DNA of 64,000 bases from Varibaculum prostatecancerukia (GTDB lineage Bacteria > Actinomycetota > Actinomycetes > Actinomycetales > Actinomycetaceae): assembly GCF_943169825.2 (NCBI RefSeq), contig NZ_OW968402.1:744001-808000 (forward strand), given 5' to 3'. The translations under genes were made by a program, and so were the position numbers. This document shows, piece by piece, positions 36,826 through 48,390 of this stretch. Within the stretch, counting starts at the first letter, position 1; every line of letters starts with the position of its first letter. Under the pieces are notes generated by a model. The model worked only from the letters and a program-made list of their open reading frames with translations. It had not been told where the DNA came from and made no database searches.

Positions 36826-36827
36826 CC

Positions 36828-38153
36828 ATGTTTTTTAGGAATCGCTTTGGAAAAGTAGCCGGCACCGCCCTGTTGACGGGGGCGCTAGTGTTCGCCGGTG
36901 CCGCCGGCACTACCATGGCTTCTGATCGCAGCGACCAGGTTAGTAAAGAAAAGGCAGCCTCCGATAAAGCAGCCAAGTTACGCTCTTCCTTGGAGGGAGT
37001 AAGCGCTGATTTAGCCAACTCGGTAATCGCCCTCGAAAATGCGAAAGACGCCCAAAAGAGCGCTCAGGGAGCCTATGATGAGGCCGTGCGGGTACAAGCT
37101 GGTGCAGCGCGGGAACAAGCCCAGGCGCAAGACCAGTTGGAAGTAGCCACTGCCCAGCTGAAACAGGTAGAAAAAGCCTTAGCGGCTTCGCAGGAAAGAG
37201 AGAGCGAAAACCTTAGCAATATCGGCAAGGTAGCACGCGAAACCTATACCAATCCTTCCTTGGGCGGTACTTTTGAGTTCTTTATTTCCGATAAGAATAG
37301 CGGTGATTTAAGCACCTACGCGCGCAATGCGCAGCTGGCTGCCCAGATGCAATCTGATTCCTTGAAATCGGTACAAAACCAGATTGTGGGACAAAAGAAT
37401 TCCCAAGCGGAACAACGGGAATTAACCTCTCAGGTCAGGAAGTTAAAAGAACAGGCAGACGCGGCTCTGCAGGCTGCCGATGGTGCTAAGGCGGATAAAG
37501 AGACCAAACTTGAGGAGTTAAATCAAACTCTGGAAGAAAAGAAAAAGCAAGAAGCCGAACTAGATGCCAAGAAGGGCGAGATTTCTAAACAGCTAGCGGA
37601 AGCTGAAAAAGATCAGCAGGCGGCGCGTGAGCGAATTATGCAGATTGATGCCCAAAACCGCAGTTCTCAAGCTGCTAGTAGTTCCAGCAGTGCCAGTAGC
37701 GGCAGCGCCAGTAGCGGAAACGCGGGTAGCAGTAGCGCTGGCTATATGGCGGGAGGAATCTTCCAAGCTCCGATTAAAGGCCCCTTGCACCTAACGTCAC
37801 CGTTCGGATACCGAATTCACCCGGTGACCGGACAGCGTCGTCTACATATGGGAGCTGATATTGCGGCTGGCTGCGGATTACCACAATACGCGGCGGCTAA
37901 TGGCACGGTGGTTTCTACCCGCTATGAAGGCACTGGGGGAAACACGGTCACTATTAACCATGGGATGCTGGGAGGCAGTTCCTGGATCAGTGTTTACCGT
38001 CACATGACGCAGTTCGCTACCAGTCCCGGGGCGCAGGTTTCCAAGGGGCAACTCATCGGCTATACCGGGGCTACCGGCAGGGTTACCGGGTGCCACGTGC
38101 ATTTCGAGCTCTGGAAGAATGGAACGGTAATAAATCCCATACCTTTGCCGTAG
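36828..38153 (+). CDS. secreted M23 (LytM-type) peptidoglycan hydrolase with coiled coil
   Basis: The 441-residue protein has a signal peptide (about residues 1-31, Ala-rich cleavage region), a long coiled coil (about 35-275) rich in Ala, Gln, Lys and Glu, a Ser/Gly/Ala linker (about 280-305) and a C-terminal LytM domain with zinc ligands His340 and Asp344 and His425 in His-Val-His. All zinc ligands are present, so it should cut peptide cross-links rather than act only as an activator. It is the likely effector of FtsEX, resembling EnvC in layout. It starts 2 bases after ftsX and is followed by smpB. Confidence 0.93.
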   Translation: MFFRNRFGKVAGTALLTGALVFAGAAGTTMASDRSDQVSKEKAASDKAAKLRSSLEGVSADLANSVIALENAKDAQKSAQGAYDEAVRVQAGAAREQAQAQDQLEVATAQLKQVEKALAASQERESENLSNIGKVARETYTNPSLGGTFEFFISDKNSGDLSTYARNAQLAAQMQSDSLKSVQNQIVGQKNSQAEQRELTSQVRKLKEQADAALQAADGAKADKETKLEELNQTLEEKKKQEAELDAKKGEISKQLAEAEKDQQAARERIMQIDAQNRSSQAASSSSSASSGSASSGNAGSSSAGYMAGGIFQAPIKGPLHLTSPFGYRIHPVTGQRRLHMGADIAAGCGLPQYAAANGTVVSTRYEGTGGNTVTINHGMLGGSSWISVYRHMTQFATSPGAQVSKGQLIGYTGATGRVTGCHVHFELWKNGTVINPIPLP

Positions 38154-38178
38154 TTTTTTGCGATAGCGTAGGAACGCT

Positions 38179-38694
38179 ATGAGTAAGAAAGATAAGAGTC
38201 GCGGCACCCAAGGTAAAAGTAATGCCGGGGTGCAGATGATTGCGCGCAATAAAAAGGCGCTGCATGACTTTTTTATCGAAGATACCTATGAGGCCGGGTT
38301 GGTGCTTACCGGCACCGAAGTTAAGTCTTTGCGCATGGGCAGGGCTTCTTTAAGAGAGTCCTGGGTAGAGATTGATCGCGGGGAAGCCTGGCTGCAGCAC
38401 GCCCACATCCCCATGTACATTAACGGTACCTGGTCGAACCATGCCCCGCTACGTAAACGTAAGCTGTTGCTGCACCGTCGGGAAATCGACAAACTCGCAG
38501 CTGATTCCGCGGCGAAAGGCTACACCATCATGCCTTTAGAACTGTATTTTTCCGGTGGGCGGGTAAAAGTAAAAATTGCGCTTGCCCGCGGCAAACAAGA
38601 GTGGGATAAGCGCCAGACCCTACGTGAGCAGCAAGATAAACGCGAAGCTCAAAGGGCGATGAAAAATTGGAATCGGCGCTCGCCCCTTAGCTAG
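38179..38694 (+). CDS. smpB: SsrA-binding protein SmpB
   Basis: The 171-residue protein binds tmRNA and brings it to stalled ribosomes. The family segments Asn-Lys-Lys-Ala (near residue 25), Gly-Leu-Val-Leu-Thr-Gly-Thr-Glu-Val-Lys-Ser-Leu-Arg, and the basic C-terminal tail with Asp-Lys-Arg are present. It lies directly after the M23 peptidase. The tmRNA gene often follows smpB in other genomes, but the 150 bases downstream do not contain it. Confidence 0.97.
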   Translation: MSKKDKSRGTQGKSNAGVQMIARNKKALHDFFIEDTYEAGLVLTGTEVKSLRMGRASLRESWVEIDRGEAWLQHAHIPMYINGTWSNHAPLRKRKLLLHRREIDKLAADSAAKGYTIMPLELYFSGGRVKVKIALARGKQEWDKRQTLREQQDKREAQRAMKNWNRRSPLS

Positions 38695-38782
38695 GGTGCA
38701 GGATACTTTGGTAACCCGATAACCAGGGAAAGAAGCTTAGCTATTTTCCGTGGCACCGCGGGCAAAGCCGAGAAGACATACA

Positions 38783-38830
38783 AATAACTCTCTGTTACTC
38801 GCTTCCGGGAACGGGCAACAGAGAGTTATT
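38783..38830. terminator. two-way terminator between smpB and whiB
   Basis: A perfect 14-bp stem, AATAACTCTCTGTT (38783-38796) with AACAGAGAGTTATT (38817-38830), encloses a 20-base loop between the convergent genes. There is no long T run on the plus strand (TATTAGTTTTGG), but the stem begins and ends AT-rich on both sides, so it could stop transcripts from both directions. Confidence 0.75.
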
Positions 38831-38847
38831 AGTTTTGGTCTTTTAGC

Positions 38848-39096
38848 TTAGAAGGTGCGGCGGGCACGAGCCTTCCGGCGGCGCATGCTGCGACGCTCAT
38901 CTTCGTTTTTACCGCCCCACACTCCGGCGTCCTGGTTGTTGTCGAGGGCCCACGCCAGGCAAATCGACTCTACCTCGCAGCGGGCGCACACCATTTTTGC
39001 GCGCTCAGCTTGGGCAATAGCCGGACCGGTGTTTCCGATTGGGAAGAAGAGCTCGGGGTCTTCTTCTAGGCAGGCAGCGCGTGAACGCCAATCCAT
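38848..39096 (-). CDS. whiB1: WhiB-family iron-sulfur transcription factor, WhiB1-like
   Basis: The 82-residue protein has four Cys ligands for a [4Fe-4S] cluster (Cys9, Cys37, Cys40, Cys46), the Gly-Val-Trp-Gly-Gly turn at 58-62, and a basic C-terminal tail with Arg-Arg-Arg-Lys for DNA binding. The N-terminal Asp-Trp-Arg-x-Arg-Ala-Ala-Cys and Pro-Ile-Gly-Asn-Thr-Gly-Pro blocks match the WhiB1 class, a nitric-oxide-responsive regulator that partners with sigma-A. ATG 39096 has AGGAGA 5 bases upstream on the minus strand. WhiB proteins are restricted to actinobacteria and their phages. Confidence 0.95.
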   Translation of the reverse strand: MDWRSRAACLEEDPELFFPIGNTGPAIAQAERAKMVCARCEVESICLAWALDNNQDAGVWGGKNEDERRSMRRRKARARRTF

Positions 39097-39134
39097 CTGC
39101 GTCTCCTTTGCAGGTTAACAATAAGTATCGTGTT

Positions 39135-39175
39135 TGCGGGTAACTGCCCGCACAGAACGCTGTCTTGGCGGGCAG
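39135..39175 (-). promoter_or_regulatory. alternative hairpins in the whiB leader
   Basis: In the 184-base gap upstream of whiB, TGCGGG (39135-39140) can pair with CCCGCA (39147-39152) around a 6-base loop, and CTGCCCGC (39144-39151) can instead pair with GCGGGCAG (39168-39175). The shared segment makes the two hairpins exclusive. They may lie in the whiB leader or just outside the upstream gene's transcript. Function is unproven. Confidence 0.35.
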
Positions 39176-39280
39176 CTCCTTTGCTACTTACTATTTTTTT
39201 AGTTAACGGCAGATAAATCAAGGGTTTTAACAGATCAGAGTTGAGTTTTCGCGTGCAACGTGTCACAAAAGAAGAAAATT

Positions 39281-42200
39281 TTAGCAAGGTTTAGCAAAAA
39301 TAGCCATTTGGATGGCTAAACCTTTACCATCTTTGACCAGCATTCCTCGTCCGGGAATTAACCCTACCTGGTCGGGGAGCGCCTGGTAATCAACGCCTTT
39401 CAAGAAAGGACGACACTGGGAAGCACTACCTAGAACTATCAAAATCGCTCGCTGTCGCAGTTCCGCCAGAGGACCGGAAAAAGTTGTCTGCAGCACCTGG
39501 GGACTGACGCTGGCAAGCACCATTGACGATTCTGTGCTATCTCTTCCTGGCTCTAGGTTGGAAGCTACATCCGGCATCGATATATCAAAGGACAGCTCCG
39601 GATCCGCAGTTAGCTGGCTCCAGCGGGAATCGTGGGAGCTTAAGTCCTCCAGCACTTGATGCTGAGGCATAAAGGCGTTAAGTAACTGGACGGCATTGGT
39701 TTTCCCGGTGCCGCTTTCCCCGATAACTAACCAATCGCGCTGTAAATCGGATTCCTCCAGGCCTATTGCTCCCGTTAACCCCTGGGCAAAAATGCTTGCC
39801 AGCTTGCCAGACTTTAGGGGAGGTGGAAGCGAAAAACAAGAGGGGAGGGCGCGAAGACGAAGATTAGGAAGCTTCACAAATTTTTCTGGGCAGGGGGCAG
39901 GCGCCTCGGCTGCCCGGAAGGGAGTAGCTTTCCCACCAGGAGAAAACACAAAAACTCCTGCTCCGCTAATCTGTTCCAAAGCTTGTGGGCTGAAACCGGC
40001 CTGCGCTGCCTGGATACTATCGCGGATCCCTCCTACTACCTGGGTTTTTAACCCCTGGAAAATACGCGAAGACGCCCCGGCGGGCCCGGACACTATCAGC
40101 AGGGAAATCCCTAGAGCTTCACTTTGTCGACACAGCCCCGCTAGCAGATCACTACCGGAGAGCGGGCCATAGGCGCGTTCTAAAGCATCGAGCCAGTCTT
40201 CACAGTCATCAATAATCAGGGTTCCACTTAACCGACCGCTGCTGGCGCGTTTTAGCACCTCGAAGCTCACTTGTGGGCTCCTGGCGATAGTCCCTGGCCA
40301 GGTTTTTTCATGATGAGCCTGAAAAGAAGGGCCGAAAAACTGGCGGGCAGAACGGCAAATAACGTGGACTTCCCGGGCGCTATTGGCCAGCTGTAGCGCT
40401 AACATTAAAGCTAAGGAGGTTCTACCAGACCCCACTGAACCTACTAGGTGCACAGAAAATGGTAACGGCAGGGTCAAAGGTGCGGTTTTCTGGCGACGCG
40501 GATAATCACCTAACCCCAAAACAACTTTTCCCGCTCCTGCTGGCAACTGCGATAACCCGATTCGGGCAGGGAGCGGCGGAGCCCAAGGAAAATGCGGCAG
40601 GCAGGTAGGCTTCCAAGCCGCTCGACACCATTTGGCAATCCGTTCTGCCTGACTTACCTGCGGAATCCAAGCAAATTGCACCAGTTTTCCGCTGGCGTCG
40701 AGGGCTGATTTTATCCAGGCACGGCCAGGAATAGCCGGCAGCTCTGCGCAACGCCCATCGCCTACCACATCGCAAGAATCGGCTGCTTCCAACACTCGCA
40801 AACAAATCCGCAGCGCCATATTCGACTTGATCTGTCCATCAACTATGCCCGCAGGGCGTTGAGTAGCCAAAATTAGATGAATCCCCAGCGAGCGTCCCAA
40901 AGTTGCCAATCGAATCAAAGAATCAAGCAAATCCGGGTGATCGGTCGCCAGCACCCGGAATTCATCCACCACCACTACAATTCGGGGATGCGGCAGGTTT
41001 TTGTGCTGCTCCCGGTACTTGATCTCGGCGTTAAGCGACAAGATGGCTCGCCTGGTGAGCGCCGGTTCCAGGTCAGTTAAAATCCCCAGCACATGCGGCA
41101 GAGCTTGCAATTTGCTAAAAGCATCCCCGCCCTTATAGTCCACCAGCACATATTGCAGTTTGCTGGGTGGATGAGATAGCGCCATAGAAAGCAGCCAGGT
41201 AGTCAGCGCCGCCGATTTTCCGGCTCCCGTGGTTCCTGCCAGTAGGGCGTGCGGCCCGTCCTTGATTAAATCCAGATAGCTGATTCCGTGGGCGTCCCGT
41301 GCCACCGGAGCTCGCAGAGACTGAGACTGTTTCCAGTTCGCAGCAATACTTACTAAAGGATTGCCAGCTTCCATGAATTTTGGCCATAGCTGCTCAAAAG
41401 TAACTTCATCAGCTAGTTGCGCCTGCCTGGAGGTTTTTCCGGAGTCAGCAAGGAGGTGGCACCAGGCCAAGGAGGGTAAATCCGCGTGGCGAGTAGCGCG
41501 CCTATGGGACGGGACTTGCACAATCCGATTCGCCCACACCGCCGCCTCGCCGGGGGTGTCTGCCCAGGTGATGCAAATATCGTTCCCGTTTGCTTGCGGT
41601 TTTTTCGAGGGGGAAACCACGATTACTCTCGGAGATTGCTGGTTGCTTTCCGAAGCACTAAAGTCTTGGGAACTCCCCGAAACGAAAAGGTCCTCCTTAA
41701 GGTTCTGATCTTTAGCTTTATCGGCATCATCAACAAGATGGTCGCTGTCGACGGTTAAATCGGTCGGATGCAGCTGCAAATCTAGGTGATAGCGGGAGCT
41801 CTCCTGCCACGCCAGTTGTGCCGCCCACCATAGGGCACGCTCGCGGGCATAGATACCGGTAAAGCAAAGTTTATCTCCCGGGAGGGCGCGCACTACTTTA
41901 TGGGGGCTAATCCAGGCTGCAACCTCCCGGGATGCGGGTTCGGTGGCTGCTAGGGATGCAGCGGAACGTTTTGGCTGGCTGGCTACCAGTAATAGTTGTG
42001 CAGGAGTCACCGGGCGGGGGCGGCGATACAGCCAGATACCCACAGCACCGGCAGCTAAGGCTACTATCAAAATCAGTCCCCAAATCCGGGGAATCCGCAG
42101 CAGCGAAGCAAGAGAAATAGGTAAGAAAATCAGCATTGGCAAGAACAGCCACTGTCTCCAAGAGGAAACTCCCGATCTTGGATGCGGGGAGGGCACGGTT

Positions 42201-42535
42201 AGGCGGTGAGGCCGGGGTGAAACCTTTAGAACAGTGTTACCTGCTCTAATACGTGAGGAAGTACCGATTTCTTGTTCAAATCGCAGCCGAGAAAAGACCG
42301 TGGCGGTTTTGCCGCGGAAACTGCCATTGCGAGAACCCAGATCCCTAACCCGCAGTCGGCCGTTCCTGGAGATAAAAAGTAGATGATCGCGCGACACCTC
42401 TCGATCGGCAAGTTGTTGGCGACCGATACTGCAATAGCTACCTTTCAGGGGCAGCACCAAGCCGGCAGCAGGGCCGCGCTCGACCTGCAAATGGCAGGGA
42501 GCTGCCAGGGCTTGCCGCACCGATTCCAAACTCAC
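39281..42535 (-). CDS. FHA-domain FtsK/EssC-like ATPase, orphan
   Basis: The 1084-residue protein has an N-terminal FHA domain (about 15-105; Ser-Arg-Asp-His and Gly-Ser-Arg-Asn-Gly-Ser motifs), two membrane helices (129-147, 151-169), then three FtsK/SpoIIIE-type ATPase modules. Module 1 has Walker A at 434-441 (Gly-Thr-Thr-Gly-Ala-Gly-Lys-Ser) and Walker B near 520-525; module 2 has a degenerate Walker A with Arg instead of Lys at 699-706; module 3 has Gly-Glu-Ser-Gly-Thr-Gly-Lys-Thr at 939-946. This is the plan of EssC/EccC, the motor of type VII secretion. No WXG100 substrate or other secretion gene is adjacent, so its role is open. GTG 42535 is the start; upstream sites are weak. It lies alone between whiB and ligA. 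Confidence 0.85.
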   Translation of the reverse strand: MSLESVRQALAAPCHLQVERGPAAGLVLPLKGSYCSIGRQQLADREVSRDHLLFISRNGRLRVRDLGSRNGSFRGKTATVFSRLRFEQEIGTSSRIRAGNTVLKVSPRPHRLTVPSPHPRSGVSSWRQWLFLPMLIFLPISLASLLRIPRIWGLILIVALAAGAVGIWLYRRPRPVTPAQLLLVASQPKRSAASLAATEPASREVAAWISPHKVVRALPGDKLCFTGIYARERALWWAAQLAWQESSRYHLDLQLHPTDLTVDSDHLVDDADKAKDQNLKEDLFVSGSSQDFSASESNQQSPRVIVVSPSKKPQANGNDICITWADTPGEAAVWANRIVQVPSHRRATRHADLPSLAWCHLLADSGKTSRQAQLADEVTFEQLWPKFMEAGNPLVSIAANWKQSQSLRAPVARDAHGISYLDLIKDGPHALLAGTTGAGKSAALTTWLLSMALSHPPSKLQYVLVDYKGGDAFSKLQALPHVLGILTDLEPALTRRAILSLNAEIKYREQHKNLPHPRIVVVVDEFRVLATDHPDLLDSLIRLATLGRSLGIHLILATQRPAGIVDGQIKSNMALRICLRVLEAADSCDVVGDGRCAELPAIPGRAWIKSALDASGKLVQFAWIPQVSQAERIAKWCRAAWKPTCLPHFPWAPPLPARIGLSQLPAGAGKVVLGLGDYPRRQKTAPLTLPLPFSVHLVGSVGSGRTSLALMLALQLANSAREVHVICRSARQFFGPSFQAHHEKTWPGTIARSPQVSFEVLKRASSGRLSGTLIIDDCEDWLDALERAYGPLSGSDLLAGLCRQSEALGISLLIVSGPAGASSRIFQGLKTQVVGGIRDSIQAAQAGFSPQALEQISGAGVFVFSPGGKATPFRAAEAPAPCPEKFVKLPNLRLRALPSCFSLPPPLKSGKLASIFAQGLTGAIGLEESDLQRDWLVIGESGTGKTNAVQLLNAFMPQHQVLEDLSSHDSRWSQLTADPELSFDISMPDVASNLEPGRDSTESSMVLASVSPQVLQTTFSGPLAELRQRAILIVLGSASQCRPFLKGVDYQALPDQVGLIPGRGMLVKDGKGLAIQMAIFAKPC

Positions 42536-42631
42536 CTGGTTAACCTAGCCTTAAAGGCAGCGCGGTTGCGAAAGTTTCTGGTCACCTGTGGAAAACTTTT
42601 GCGGCGCGGATGCTTTTTCTTTTCTGAATAA

Positions 42632-45235
<2,604 letters not shown>

Positions 45236-45280
45236 CGTTTGTTCTGCGAAGCGCCTCGGCTACGCGCTAGAGTTGTTACC

Positions 45281-46522
45281 ATGTTCCGGATCCCGAAGAA
45301 AACGATCCCGCCGCTGCTGCGAGGTTTGAAAATCGCAAGTGCGGTGATTGCAACGCTGCAGGCCATTACGATTTCGGTCATCGTGTCGATTGACCAGCTG
45401 CGTAAACTGCGGCAAACGGGTAAACCGGGTGGTTATCCTCAGGTTGATAATGAACCGCTACGCGTGGATCGTTCCCGTCTAAAAACCTATACGGATGGGG
45501 AAACTCTTTACCGCGATATGCTGGCGGCCATTGATGGCGCTAAAGAGCGGATATTTTTTGAAACTTTTATTTGGAAATCAGACGAAATTGGTCAGCAGTT
45601 CAAAGAGGCGCTGATTCGGGCAGCTAAGCGTGGCGCCGAGGTCTACATCATTTGGGATCACTTTGGTAACCTGGTCGTCAGTCCGCGTTTCTTCCGCTTT
45701 CCTCGCCTAAAAAACCTGCACGTCCTGCGGTATTCGCTGAAGCACACGGCGCGTGACCACCGTAAAATCATGGTAGTGGACTCCAAGGTGGGATTCGTAG
45801 GCGGATATAACATCGGCTCCTATTATCTGGAGAACCAGTGGCGAGATACCCACCTGCGGATCAGTGGCCCTAACGTGTGGGAGCTAGAGAGCGCGTTCCT
45901 CGACTTTTGGAACTATGCTCAAAAATGGCATTTACGGCTAAAGAAAGTGCGAGACCCGCGCGCCAAGTCTTGGAATTCAAAAATCCAAGCCTGCGTTAAT
46001 GACCCGAAACGCCTGCTATTTCCGGTACGCGGAATGTACGTGAACGCCTTGGATAAAGCGCAAGAATCCGCCTATATAACTTCGGCGTATTTCGTTCCCG
46101 ATCGGGTAATTCAGCGTTCCCTCATCGATGCTGCCCGCCGCGGGGTAGATGTAAAAGTACTGGTACCAGCAAAATCAAACCATATTATTGCGGACTGGAT
46201 TTCCCGTTCCTATCTGACCGACCTGCTCGATAACCAGGTGGAACTGTGGCTGTACGACAATGTGATGATCCACGCCAAGACCGCAGTTATCGACGGATAC
46301 TGGTCCACTATTGGCACTGCAAATATCGACCGGCTATCGATGACCGGGAACCACGAAATAAATATGTCAATTACTTCCCGCCCGTTAGCGGCAACTATGG
46401 AGAATATTTTCTTTACTGACCTTTTAAATGCCCGCTCGATTAGCCGCCACGAGTGGAATCAGCGTCCCTTTATCGCCCGGATAGCGGAACGACTTTTACG
46501 TCCCTTGGCCTTCTTCGTTTAG
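45281..46522 (+). CDS. cls: cardiolipin synthase-like phospholipase D family protein
   Basis: The 413-residue protein has two HKD motifs: His160-x-Lys162-x4-Asp167 and His331-x-Lys333-x4-Asp338, each in the expected Gly-x-x-Asn surroundings. One hydrophobic segment near residue 20 would anchor it to the membrane. Bacterial cardiolipin synthases of this type join two phosphatidylglycerol molecules. It could instead be another transphosphatidylase. ATG 45281 is preferred over TTG 45239, though neither has a strong ribosome binding site. It follows ligA by 45 bases. Confidence 0.88.
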   Translation: MFRIPKKTIPPLLRGLKIASAVIATLQAITISVIVSIDQLRKLRQTGKPGGYPQVDNEPLRVDRSRLKTYTDGETLYRDMLAAIDGAKERIFFETFIWKSDEIGQQFKEALIRAAKRGAEVYIIWDHFGNLVVSPRFFRFPRLKNLHVLRYSLKHTARDHRKIMVVDSKVGFVGGYNIGSYYLENQWRDTHLRISGPNVWELESAFLDFWNYAQKWHLRLKKVRDPRAKSWNSKIQACVNDPKRLLFPVRGMYVNALDKAQESAYITSAYFVPDRVIQRSLIDAARRGVDVKVLVPAKSNHIIADWISRSYLTDLLDNQVELWLYDNVMIHAKTAVIDGYWSTIGTANIDRLSMTGNHEINMSITSRPLAATMENIFFTDLLNARSISRHEWNQRPFIARIAERLLRPLAFFV

Positions 46523-46587
46523 GCGGGACGCACCCGGGCTCCGGGGCGTAATATGACCGGGAGTGCCGCGGGCATTAGACTGGGGCT

Positions 46588-46884
46588 ATGTCGACAATTG
46601 ATAGGGATGAAGTAGTGCGCGTAGCCGCTTTGGCGCGGATCGCACTCACTGATGAAGAAATAGACCAGTTCGCGGGGGAGCTGGGGCAGATTGCGGCGGC
46701 GGTTGCCACCGTGTCCGAGGCTGTAGGTCCAGATACCAAAGCCACCTCCCACCCGATTGAAATGAGCAATGTGCTCCGCCCGGATGTGCCAGGAAAATGC
46801 CTTGACCGGGAGGAACTATTGGCCGGGGCGCCTTTGGCCGAGGATGGCCAGTTCCGGGTACCGCAAATCATTGGGGAGGAGTAA
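46588..46884 (+). CDS. gatC: Asp/Glu-tRNA amidotransferase subunit C
   Basis: The 98-residue subunit stabilises GatA and GatB. It has the family start (Ile-Asp-Arg-Asp-Glu-Val-x-x-Val-Ala-x-Leu-Ala-Arg-Ile) and the Leu-Arg-Pro-Asp-Val-Pro segment in the second half. It lies directly upstream of gatA and gatB in the usual order. The complex converts Glu-tRNA-Gln (and Asp-tRNA-Asn) to the amides. Confidence 0.95.
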   Translation: MSTIDRDEVVRVAALARIALTDEEIDQFAGELGQIAAAVATVSEAVGPDTKATSHPIEMSNVLRPDVPGKCLDREELLAGAPLAEDGQFRVPQIIGEE

Positions 46885-46886
46885 CC

Positions 46887-48380
46887 GTGGAAGACTTTTT
46901 GAAACTTTCAGCGCTGCAGCTAGCAGAAAAGCTGCGTGGCGGAGAACTAACCTCCGAGCAGCTAACCCAGGCTTGCCTGGATCGGATTGAACAGTTAAAC
47001 CCGGAGCTAAACGTATTTGTGCATCTAGATCCGGAGGGCGCCCTAGAAACTGCCCGCCGCGTGGATCAGGCTCGTAAGAACGGGGAAGAACTCCATCCCC
47101 TGGCAGGGCTGCCGATTGCCTTGAAAGACAATATGGTTACTCGCGGCCAGGAAACTACTTGTTCCTCGAAGATTTTGGCTGGTTGGAAGCCTCCCTATGA
47201 TGCCACGGTAGTTGTAAAAATCAAGGATGCGGGGCTGCCGATTATCGGCAAAACCAATATGGACGAGTTCGCGATGGGATCTTCCACCGAACATTCTGCC
47301 TTCGGCCCCACCCACAACCCTTGGGATCCATCTCGGATTCCCGGTGGCTCCGGGGGCGGCTCAGCTGCGGCAGTCGCCTCCTTCATGGTTCCTTTAGCCT
47401 TAGGTTCCGACACCGGCGGCTCAATTCGCCAGCCCGGTTCGGTCACCGGCACCGTAGGCGCCAAACCCACCTATGGGGCGGTTTCCCGTTACGGTCTGGT
47501 AGCCATGGCCTCCTCCCTAGACCAGATTGGTCCGGTGACCCGTACGGTTGCGGATGCCGCCGCGCTACAAGAACTTGTGGGCGGGCATGACCCCTTTGAC
47601 TCCACCTCTTTGGATGAGCCGGTTCCGGCTTTGCTAGAGGCGGTTAAGGAATACCAAGGTAAAACTGATCTATCCGGGCTGCGCCTAGGGGTAGTTAAAC
47701 AAGCCGGTGGAGACGGCTACGAAGAGGACGTGACCCGCGCCTTTAACGACACGGTTGCGGCTTTGAAAGAGCGGGGAGCTACGGTTACTGAAATCGATAT
47801 GCCTTCCTTTAAAGATGCCCTCGCCGCCTACTATTTGATTATGCCGGCGGAAGTTTCTTCTAATATGGCACGCTTTGACGGTATTCGTTTCGGAATCCGG
47901 GTGGAGCCGACCTCGGGGCCGGTGACTGCGGAAACCGTAATGGCTGCTACCCGGGAAGCCGGGTTCGGGGCGGAAGTGAAACGCCGGATTATTTTGGGTA
48001 CTCACGTATTGTCTGCCGGATACTTTGACGCCTATTACGGCAGCGCCCAAAAGGTACGCACTTTGGTGCAAGAAGACTATGCCAAGGCGTTCTCGCAGGT
48101 AGATGCGTTGGTGCTGCCCACTTCGCCCACCGTAGCCTTCAAACTGGGGGAGAAGATTGGTGACCCCCTGACCATGTATAACTGCGATATTGCCACTATT
48201 CCTGCGAACCTAGCGGGGATCCCGGCGATTAGCGTGCCCATCGGGCTGGATCATCAGGGATTGCCGATTGGATTCCAGGTGATGGCACCCCAGCGCGCCG
48301 ACGCCCTGATGTATCAGGTAGCCCAAGCTGCAGTTGATGCCTGCGGCACCGACGTTCCGGCTGCTTGCCCGGTGAAGTAG
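46887..48380 (+). CDS. gatA: Asp/Glu-tRNA amidotransferase subunit A
   Basis: The 497-residue amidase releases ammonia from glutamine for tRNA amidation. The Ser-cisSer-Lys triad is present: Lys80, Ser155 in Gly-Gly-Ser-Gly-Gly-Gly-Ser, and nucleophile Ser179 in Gly-Ser-Asp-Thr-Gly-Gly-Ser-Ile-Arg. GTG 46887 has GGAGG upstream and lies 2 bases after gatC. Length is typical, and gatB follows 10 bases after the stop. Confidence 0.97.
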   Translation: MEDFLKLSALQLAEKLRGGELTSEQLTQACLDRIEQLNPELNVFVHLDPEGALETARRVDQARKNGEELHPLAGLPIALKDNMVTRGQETTCSSKILAGWKPPYDATVVVKIKDAGLPIIGKTNMDEFAMGSSTEHSAFGPTHNPWDPSRIPGGSGGGSAAAVASFMVPLALGSDTGGSIRQPGSVTGTVGAKPTYGAVSRYGLVAMASSLDQIGPVTRTVADAAALQELVGGHDPFDSTSLDEPVPALLEAVKEYQGKTDLSGLRLGVVKQAGGDGYEEDVTRAFNDTVAALKERGATVTEIDMPSFKDALAAYYLIMPAEVSSNMARFDGIRFGIRVEPTSGPVTAETVMAATREAGFGAEVKRRIILGTHVLSAGYFDAYYGSAQKVRTLVQEDYAKAFSQVDALVLPTSPTVAFKLGEKIGDPLTMYNCDIATIPANLAGIPAISVPIGLDHQGLPIGFQVMAPQRADALMYQVAQAAVDACGTDVPAACPVK

Positions 48381-48390
48381 AGGAGAAGCA

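Noticed and set aside
38695-38847. Possible tmRNA gene after smpB
   Set aside because: The gap is about 150 bases, too short for tmRNA, and holds a terminator hairpin instead; no tag-peptide frame or tRNA-like ends.
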